NCBI GenBank assembly: GCA_964542305.1
Contig: CAZITX010000005.1
Span: forward strand, 57,684-121,683
Reading direction: 5' to 3'
DNA: 64,000 nt
Origin: DMER64 sp964542305
GTDB taxonomy: Bacteria > Bacteroidota > Bacteroidia > Bacteroidales > UBA932
The notes below the pieces were generated by a model. It worked only from the letters and a program-made list of their open reading frames with translations, was not told the DNA's origin and did not search any database. Of this stretch, positions 59,356 to 64,000 are shown in pieces. A program made the translations under genes and the position numbers. How positions within the stretch are numbered: the first letter of the stretch is position 1; each line of letters opens with the position of its first letter.

Positions 59356-60579
59356 TCAGACCGTATACTCGGCTATAATGCCCAAAACAACCCGGGCTGC
59401 TTTCTCCATGCTTTCCAGGGGGAGGTATTCCATTTTGCCGTGAAAGTTATGACCGCCGGCAAAGATATTGGGACAAGGCAATCCTCGGTATGACAGTTGA
59501 GCCCCGTCTGTTCCGCCCCGGATGGGATGAACAATGGGCGTTATTCCCTGGGCTTTGATCGCCCGGACCGCTTTGTCAACAACATGCATATGCGGTTCAA
59601 TTTGTTTGCGCATGTTGTAATACTGATCCTTTAATTCCAGGGTGATGCAATTGGATCCGTATTTCTTATTTAAAAAGGCAACCACCTCCCGTATCATTTC
59701 CTTTTTCTGTTCGAATTTATCCGGATCATGATCCCGTATGATATAATTCATCCGGGCTTCTTCTACCGTTCCCCGGAATGAAGTTATGTGGTAAAAACCC
59801 TCATAATCCCTTGTAAATTCAGGCCTTTGTTCCACCGGAAGCATGTTGTTCAGTTCTGTTCCTATGATCAGGGCATTGATCATTTTGTCTTTGGCATATC
59901 CTGGATGAATGTTCCGGCCCTGAATATGGATGTTTGCCATGGCCGCGTTGAAGTTTTCGTATTCCATTTCCCCAACCTGACCGCCATCAATGGTGTAGGC
60001 GTATTTAGCCCCGAATTTTTCCACGTCGAATTTGGCAACGCCCCTTCCAATTTCTTCGTCAGGAGTAAATGCGATCTTAACCGGACCGTGTTTTACTTCC
60101 GGATGTTCCATCAGGTACTGGGCTGCCCACATGATGGCAGCTACGCCGGCTTTGTCATCGGCTCCCAGCAGGGTGGTGCCGTCTGTGGTGATAATGGTCT
60201 GTCCTTTATAAAGAAGTAATTCCGGGAATTCAGCCGGGTCCAGGAACAACTCCTTTTCTTTATTCAGAAGAATTGGTTTCCCGTCATAATCAGGGAAGAT
60301 CTGCGGATTGATGTCATTCCCGGGGGCGTCGGGTGAAGTGTCTACGTGTGCAATGAAGCCCAAGGCAGGAATATCCCGGGAGGTGTTCGAAGGGATGGAC
60401 GCCATAACGTACCCGTATTCGTCCAGGTGCGCATCTTCAATTCCCATTTTATGCAACTCGGCAAGAAGGAGTTCCAGCAATGCAAATTGTTTTGCAGTAC
60501 TGGGTTGGCTTTCAGACATGGGGTCGGATGATGTGTCAAAAGAAATGTATCTGAGGAATTTGTCCAGTATTTTTTCCAT
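59356..60579 (-). CDS. pepT: Tripeptide aminopeptidase PepT
   Basis: PepT removes the N-terminal residue from tripeptides in the cytoplasm with two zinc ions. The 407-residue M20B protein has H78 and D80 in HVDTSPD, D141 in GADDKAGVA, E175/E176 in TPDEEIGRG and a C-terminal GGTDGAQLSYRGLP. It begins 12 bases after the OPT transporter gene, so import and hydrolysis of oligopeptides are encoded together. The operon order is VanY, OPT, PepT. Confidence 0.96.
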   Translation of the reverse strand: MEKILDKFLRYISFDTSSDPMSESQPSTAKQFALLELLLAELHKMGIEDAHLDEYGYVMASIPSNTSRDIPALGFIAHVDTSPDAPGNDINPQIFPDYDGKPILLNKEKELFLDPAEFPELLLYKGQTIITTDGTTLLGADDKAGVAAIMWAAQYLMEHPEVKHGPVKIAFTPDEEIGRGVAKFDVEKFGAKYAYTIDGGQVGEMEYENFNAAMANIHIQGRNIHPGYAKDKMINALIIGTELNNMLPVEQRPEFTRDYEGFYHITSFRGTVEEARMNYIIRDHDPDKFEQKKEMIREVVAFLNKKYGSNCITLELKDQYYNMRKQIEPHMHVVDKAVRAIKAQGITPIVHPIRGGTDGAQLSYRGLPCPNIFAGGHNFHGKMEYLPLESMEKAARVVLGIIAEYTV

Positions 60580-60591
60580 AGTAGAACTTTT

Positions 60592-62595
60592 TTATTTTTG
60601 TTTTCCGGCTTTCATGCTGCTGACAGCCAGGTAGATAATTATTCCGGCATACGCTACCAGGGCCAGGGCCTGTGCAGCGGAAGATCCCTGCCATAGTGAG
60701 TTGACCAGGTTAATCCCGGCAAAACGCATAATGGCACTGACCACACCCATCAGGGCACCTCCGGCTATAAATCCGGAAGCAAGCAGGGTGCCGCGGTCTT
60801 TGCGTTCTTCATTGACATTTTGATCTTTACTGCGCGTTGATACATACCAGGCAATGGCTCCGCCTACCAATAAGGGAAGATTCAGTTCCAGGGGAATGAA
60901 CATGCCCAGGGAAAAGGCAAGAGCCGGTATTTTAAATACGGTCAACAGGATGGCAATCACACCTCCTATTCCGTAAAGCAACCAGGGGGCGCCTCCCCCT
61001 GACATGAGCGGTTCAATTACGGCTGCCATGGCATTGGCCTGCGGGGCAACCAAAGCGTTCTCCCCGGTAAATCCGTAAGTTTTATTCAGTACGATCATGA
61101 CACCTCCTACGGTAGCAGCGGCTACCAGTGTGCCGGCAAATTTCCAGATCTGTTGTTTAAAGGGCGAAGAGCCCAGCCAGTAACCGATCTTCAGGTCTGT
61201 TATAAAAGATCCGGACACAGCCAGTGCGGTACATACCACACCTCCAATGATCAGGGCCGCGGTCATCCCGGCTGTTCCTTTCAACCCGGCAGCCACCATA
61301 ATTACCGAAGCCAGGATAAGGGTCATTAACGTCATCCCGCTCACCGGATTGGTTCCTACTATAGCAATTGCATTGGCAGCTACGGTCGTGAAAAGGAAGG
61401 CAATAACTGCGACCACTACAAGGGCTATGATGGCATGCCAGAGATTGAAGTCAAGAACACCAAAGTAGAAAAACACAAAGGTCAGGGCCAGGGTAACCAG
61501 GGTGCCAATGACGATTATCTTCATGGAAAGGTCCCTCTGGGTGCGCACCACTGCTGCATCTACGGCGTTCTTTTTCCCGCCGAGTTCCTTTTTGGCCATA
61601 CCCAAAGCCGATTTGATGGTCCCCGAGGCTTTTATGATCCCGATGATCCCGGCTACTGCTATGCCCCCGATCCCAATGTGCCTGGCGTACCCCGTGAAAA
61701 TTTCCTCGGGACTCATTTGTCCTATCGTCTGAACCACCCCGCTTCCCATCAGGTCAATTACCTGCCCTCCCCAGATGAGATTCATCAACGGGATGATCCC
61801 GAACCAGGCCAGGAATGATCCGCAACAGATGATGAAAGCATATTTCAGGCCGATGATATATCCCAGGCCGAGTACGGCGGCACTCACGTTCAATTTTCCC
61901 ACCAGTTTGGCCTTATCGGCAAGGGCAACTCCCCACGGGATTACTCGGGTGGTAAAGACTTCGCTCCACCATCCGAAAGTGGAGACAATGAAATCGTAAA
62001 GTCCTCCAATCAGACCACTGATGAGCAGGTAACGGGCACTTTTGCCTCCCGTTTCCCCGCTGACAAGCACCTGGGTGGATGCGGTGGCCTCGGGGAACGG
62101 GAATTTGCCGTGCATATCCTTTACAAAATATTTGCGGAAGGGGATAATAAACAAGATCCCCAGGATGCCTCCCAGCAGGGAACTGAAGAAGATCTTCATA
62201 AAATCCACTGATATAGCCGGGTATTTATCCTGCAAAATATACATGGCCGGAAGGGTGAATATGGCACCGGCCACCACTCCGCCCGAACAACCTCCGATGG
62301 ACTGGATGATGACGTTTTCTCCCAGGGCGTTTTTGCGTTTCAGCGCCGAGGAAAGTCCCACCGCTATTATGGCAATGGGGATAGCGGCTTCAAAAACCTG
62401 GCCCACTTTCAGTCCCAGGTAAGCTGCCGCGGCCGAAAACAGGACAGTCATAACAAGGCCTGTGACAACTGACCAGAAGGTAACTTCCGGGTATTTTTTG
62501 TTAGGCGACATAAGGGGCTCGTACGATTCGCCCGGCTTTAATTCCCTGTACGCGTTATCGGGGAGTTTTACGGGTTTGGTTTCTGATGATTTCAT
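60592..62595 (-). CDS. OPT family oligopeptide transporter
   Basis: This 667-residue polytopic membrane protein (about 14-16 helices) of the oligopeptide transporter family begins with a soluble NAYRELKPGESYEPLM segment, as in bacterial OPT proteins. It has GLKVGQVFEAAIPIAIIAVGLSSALKR and VIIQSIGGCSGGVVAGAIFTLPA, family-typical Gly-rich helices. Bacterial OPT members are thought to import peptides with protons; some relatives carry metal chelates. Its start overlaps the VanY gene by 41 bases and pepT follows 12 bases later, supporting a peptide role. Confidence 0.93.
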   Translation of the reverse strand: MKSSETKPVKLPDNAYRELKPGESYEPLMSPNKKYPEVTFWSVVTGLVMTVLFSAAAAYLGLKVGQVFEAAIPIAIIAVGLSSALKRKNALGENVIIQSIGGCSGGVVAGAIFTLPAMYILQDKYPAISVDFMKIFFSSLLGGILGILFIIPFRKYFVKDMHGKFPFPEATASTQVLVSGETGGKSARYLLISGLIGGLYDFIVSTFGWWSEVFTTRVIPWGVALADKAKLVGKLNVSAAVLGLGYIIGLKYAFIICCGSFLAWFGIIPLMNLIWGGQVIDLMGSGVVQTIGQMSPEEIFTGYARHIGIGGIAVAGIIGIIKASGTIKSALGMAKKELGGKKNAVDAAVVRTQRDLSMKIIVIGTLVTLALTFVFFYFGVLDFNLWHAIIALVVVAVIAFLFTTVAANAIAIVGTNPVSGMTLMTLILASVIMVAAGLKGTAGMTAALIIGGVVCTALAVSGSFITDLKIGYWLGSSPFKQQIWKFAGTLVAAATVGGVMIVLNKTYGFTGENALVAPQANAMAAVIEPLMSGGGAPWLLYGIGGVIAILLTVFKIPALAFSLGMFIPLELNLPLLVGGAIAWYVSTRSKDQNVNEERKDRGTLLASGFIAGGALMGVVSAIMRFAGINLVNSLWQGSSAAQALALVAYAGIIIYLAVSSMKAGKQK

Positions 62596-63235
62596 GATAT
62601 TCTTCCAGTGTGATTTTATGTTGGTATATATAGGTTGCAGCTTTTTTCCCTACGTACCTGTAGTGCCAGGGTTCATACTTATATCCCGTGATCTTTTCTT
62701 TTCCCGGGGGATATCTTTCAATATAGCCGAAACGATGTGCATGTTCTTTCAGCCAGGCGGCCTCCGGGGTGTTTCCAAAAGAATAATGTACGCTGTTAAT
62801 GTCGGTGGTTAGCCCGGTCTGGTGTTCCGAGTGTCCGGGCCTTGCCGAGAATTGTTCGGCATTTTTTAAGCCACTGCGCCTGACCGCATTTTCAAACAGC
62901 TCCTGTTGCACCGTGTCTGACCTGTAGGCCGACCTGTTCCATAGCGTAATGCTGTCTTTGGCCGCCCGGCTGCACATGTTGGCAAAAGCCCGGGCTGCTT
63001 CTTTACGCAACAGGTTCATAGCTGCGCGATTGTATGCTTCTTCTATGGGGACCAGGTCCCCGGGACGGTATCCTTCGGGAAGCTTATGGCCTTTATTTAC
63101 CAGGACGAGTATTCCTGCGGAAGTGTCTGCTGCCGTGATGTTTACATATCCGGCTGTGTGCTGTTGTGCCACGGTGTCCCGGGGTGATGAAAAGACTTGT
63201 ATATATAGTAAACACAGCAAAAACAGTTTCATCAT
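62555..63235 (-). CDS. M15B D-alanyl-D-alanine carboxypeptidase (VanY-like)
   Basis: This 226-residue zinc carboxypeptidase has a signal peptide (about 1-24) and the M15B motif SEHQTGLTTD with H138 and D145, followed by EPWH with E188 and H191. It should remove D-Ala from stem peptides in the periplasm. In Gram-negatives VanY-like enzymes act in peptidoglycan turnover rather than vancomycin resistance, and no vanHAX genes are present. Two adjacent ATG codons (63235 and 63232) are possible starts. It heads the operon with OPT and pepT, overlapping OPT by 41 bases. Confidence 0.92.
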   Translation of the reverse strand: MMKLFLLCLLYIQVFSSPRDTVAQQHTAGYVNITAADTSAGILVLVNKGHKLPEGYRPGDLVPIEEAYNRAAMNLLRKEAARAFANMCSRAAKDSITLWNRSAYRSDTVQQELFENAVRRSGLKNAEQFSARPGHSEHQTGLTTDINSVHYSFGNTPEAAWLKEHAHRFGYIERYPPGKEKITGYKYEPWHYRYVGKKAATYIYQHKITLEEYHEIIRNQTRKTPR

Positions 63236-63264
63236 GCTAAATTAAGGAAATATTTGTACAAAAA

Positions 63265-63295
63265 TTTGCGAATTCTGGAAAATCATTTACCTTTG
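63265..63295 (+). promoter_or_regulatory. Full -33/-7 promoter of the 23S rRNA gene
   Basis: TTTG at 63265-63268 and TACCTTTG at 63288-63295 are exactly 19 bases apart. The box is followed by CAGCCC as in the rpsF promoter. Transcription would start near 63300, about 180 bases before mature 23S rRNA. Confidence 0.85.
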
Positions 63296-63311
63296 CAGCC
63301 CGTTTGAAAAA

Positions 63312-63402
63312 TTAACGGTCGTTCATTGACGTATTAAAGAGAGATAATAGAGGTAAAAAAAAACAAGATAGTCTGTAATAAAATAGGTCTAAGGACCGTT
63401 AA
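63312..63402 (+). repeat. Inverted repeat in the 23S leader
   Basis: TTAACGGTC at 63312-63320 and GACCGTTAA at 63394-63402 are perfect reverse complements separated by 73 bases. The leader RNA could fold into a 9-bp closing stem. Between them lies GTTCATTGAC, similar to the conserved spacer sequence near Bacteroidetes 23S genes. Confidence 0.65.
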
Positions 63403-63434
63403 AAATTAGGGACTACAATTTGAGAAGATCAAGG

Positions 63435-63458
63435 GTTACCGGCCGGGAGGTCGGTGAC
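63435..63458 (+). other. Stable hairpin just upstream of 23S rRNA
   Basis: GTTACCGGCC (63435-63444) can pair fully with GGTCGGTGAC (63449-63458), including two G-U pairs, around a GGGA loop. No T run follows, so it is not an intrinsic terminator. A processing or folding role in the precursor rRNA is possible. Confidence 0.65.
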
Positions 63459-63477
63459 AGCGAGAGATTCGGAACGA

Positions 63478-64000
63478 GAAAAAGTTACGAAGGGCGTATG
63501 GGGGATGCCTTGGCTTCCGGGAGCGAAGAAGGACGTGGTAAGCTGCGAAAATTGCCGGGGATTAGCAAACATGAGATGATCCGGCGGACTCCGAATGGGA
63601 CAACCCACCGGGCTGAAGGCCCGGTACCACCTTCAGGGGTGGGGCAGACGCAGGGAACTGAAACATCTAAGTACCTGCAGGAAAAGAAAGAAAAATCGAT
63701 TCTCTGAGTAGTGGCGATCGAAAGGAGAAGAGCCTAAACCGGATTTGTTTCGGCAAGTCCGGGGTTGAAGGACCCAAATAAAATGAAAAACAAAGAAGTG
63801 GAAGTTGTCTGGAAAGGCACACAATAAGGCGTGAAAGTCGCGTACACGTATAGTGTTATTCATTTATGGGTATCCTGAGTAGGGCGGGACACGAAGAATC
63901 CTGTCTGAATCCACGGGGACCATCCCGTAAGGCTAAATACAACCGGAAGACCGATAGTGAACCAGTACTGTGAAGGAAAGGTGAAAAGTACCCCGAACAG
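63478..64000 (+). rRNA. rrl: 23S ribosomal RNA, 5' part (cut by window edge)
   Basis: The sequence matches domain I of bacterial 23S rRNA. Landmarks are GGATGCCTTGGC and GAAGGACGTGGTAAGCTGCG near the start, GGAACTGAAACATCTAAGTA at about 63653, TATCCTGAGTAGGGCGGGAC at about 63871 and GTGAACCAGTACTGTGAAGG at about 63957. The 5' end is placed by comparison with E. coli numbering and is accurate to a few bases. The first 523 bases are present. Preceding DNA holds no 16S gene, so this copy is transcribed from its own promoter. At 63719 a normally conserved G (in GGCGAGCGAA) reads T. Confidence 0.95.

Larger units (their letters stand above)
63236..63477 (+). other. Leader region between vanY-like gene and 23S rRNA
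   Basis: This 242-base stretch holds no gene on either strand. It contains a complete promoter (63265-63295), a long-range inverted repeat (63312-63402) and a strong hairpin (63435-63458), ahead of the 23S rRNA. There is no 16S 3' end, no tRNA and no promoter box found for the divergent VanY gene. Confidence 0.8.

Noticed and set aside
62555..63235. Vancomycin resistance cluster (VanY)
   Set aside because: No VanH, VanA/B ligase, VanX or VanRS; the protein is an ordinary M15B carboxypeptidase in a peptide-transport operon.
63435..63458. Hairpin before 23S read as a terminator
   Set aside because: No T run follows the stem, and terminating there would block 23S transcription; it is kept as a leader hairpin.
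63420..63863. Open frames on both strands inside the 23S gene
   Set aside because: They overlie conserved rRNA sequence and translate to low-complexity peptides without family resemblance.
1..64000. Mobile elements, CRISPR arrays, tRNA genes
   Set aside because: No transposase, integrase, phage gene, regularly spaced repeat or tRNA-like fold was seen; intergenic spaces are too short.

Overview
The window comes from a member of the Bacteroidota, most likely order Bacteroidales. Three things support this. The promoters carry the Bacteroidetes -7 element TAnnTTTG in almost every divergent intergenic region. Conserved Bacteroidales gene sets are present: alaS / M23 peptidases / MerR / Nif3 / C4 zinc ribbon, RseC-rnfBCDGEA, and guaB / PpiC / SurA / OstA-like. 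Families largely confined to the phylum also occur, such as DUF4831, GH97 and a fused substrate-binding/permease protein. The family within the order cannot be fixed by reading alone. Coding density is very high. No insertion sequence, prophage, CRISPR array, tRNA or SusC/SusD pair was seen.

Layout. 1-759 is the 5' end of alaS (minus strand). 844-13884 is one long plus-strand run: two tandem membrane-anchored M23 peptidases, MerR, Nif3-like, zinc-ribbon coiled coil, class III aminotransferase, dnaB, DUF3108, rseC, the six-subunit Rnf complex, and a small TPR-like protein. 13892-24357 mixes cell-wall genes (D-Ala-D-Ala carboxypeptidase, murF), a GH2 lipoprotein with a partner lipoprotein, cyclophilin, dut, a GT2 glycosyltransferase, a U32 protein and an unusual amino-acid ABC protein. 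24359-30379 holds DMT and POT transporters, a lipid A-type acyltransferase, DUF4831 and pepD. 30407-32985 is rpsF-rpsR-rplI, with an intrinsic terminator, then glyA. 33725-39639 is a minus-strand envelope operon running from guaB through three folding or assembly proteins. 39702-49488 has a DAACS transporter, LOG protein, radical SAM protein, and a plus-strand series of NlpC/P60, dipeptide epimerase, small protein, metH and metF. 49464-59345 has an RNA methyltransferase, an orphan zeta-like kinase, then GH97 next to a GDPD-LacZ fusion, cyclase, aldose 1-epimerase and an alpha/beta hydrolase. 59356-63235 is VanY-OPT-PepT (minus strand). From about 63478 the window runs into a 23S rRNA gene that has its own promoter and no 16S gene upstream.

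How the genes fit together. The content suggests an anaerobe that conserves energy with Rnf, uses peptides (POT, OPT, PepT, PepD) and recycles murein (NlpC/P60 plus L-Ala-D/L-Glu epimerase). It also has an outward-facing glycan-degrading capacity. The most unusual items are: (1) a single secreted polypeptide joining a glycerophosphodiester phosphodiesterase to a LacZ-type GH2 enzyme, one base upstream of a GH97 enzyme; (2) an ABC substrate-binding/permease fusion in which the two lobes of the binding domain appear in reversed order, with no ATPase beside it; (3) a 23S rRNA gene driven by its own promoter; (4) twelve genes whose -7 box sits only 4-7 bases from the start codon, implying leaderless or nearly leaderless mRNAs, alongside textbook Shine-Dalgarno sequences at just a few junctions (rnfG, rnfE, rplI); and (5) ten convergent gene junctions, eight of which overlap, leaving no room for terminators between genes.
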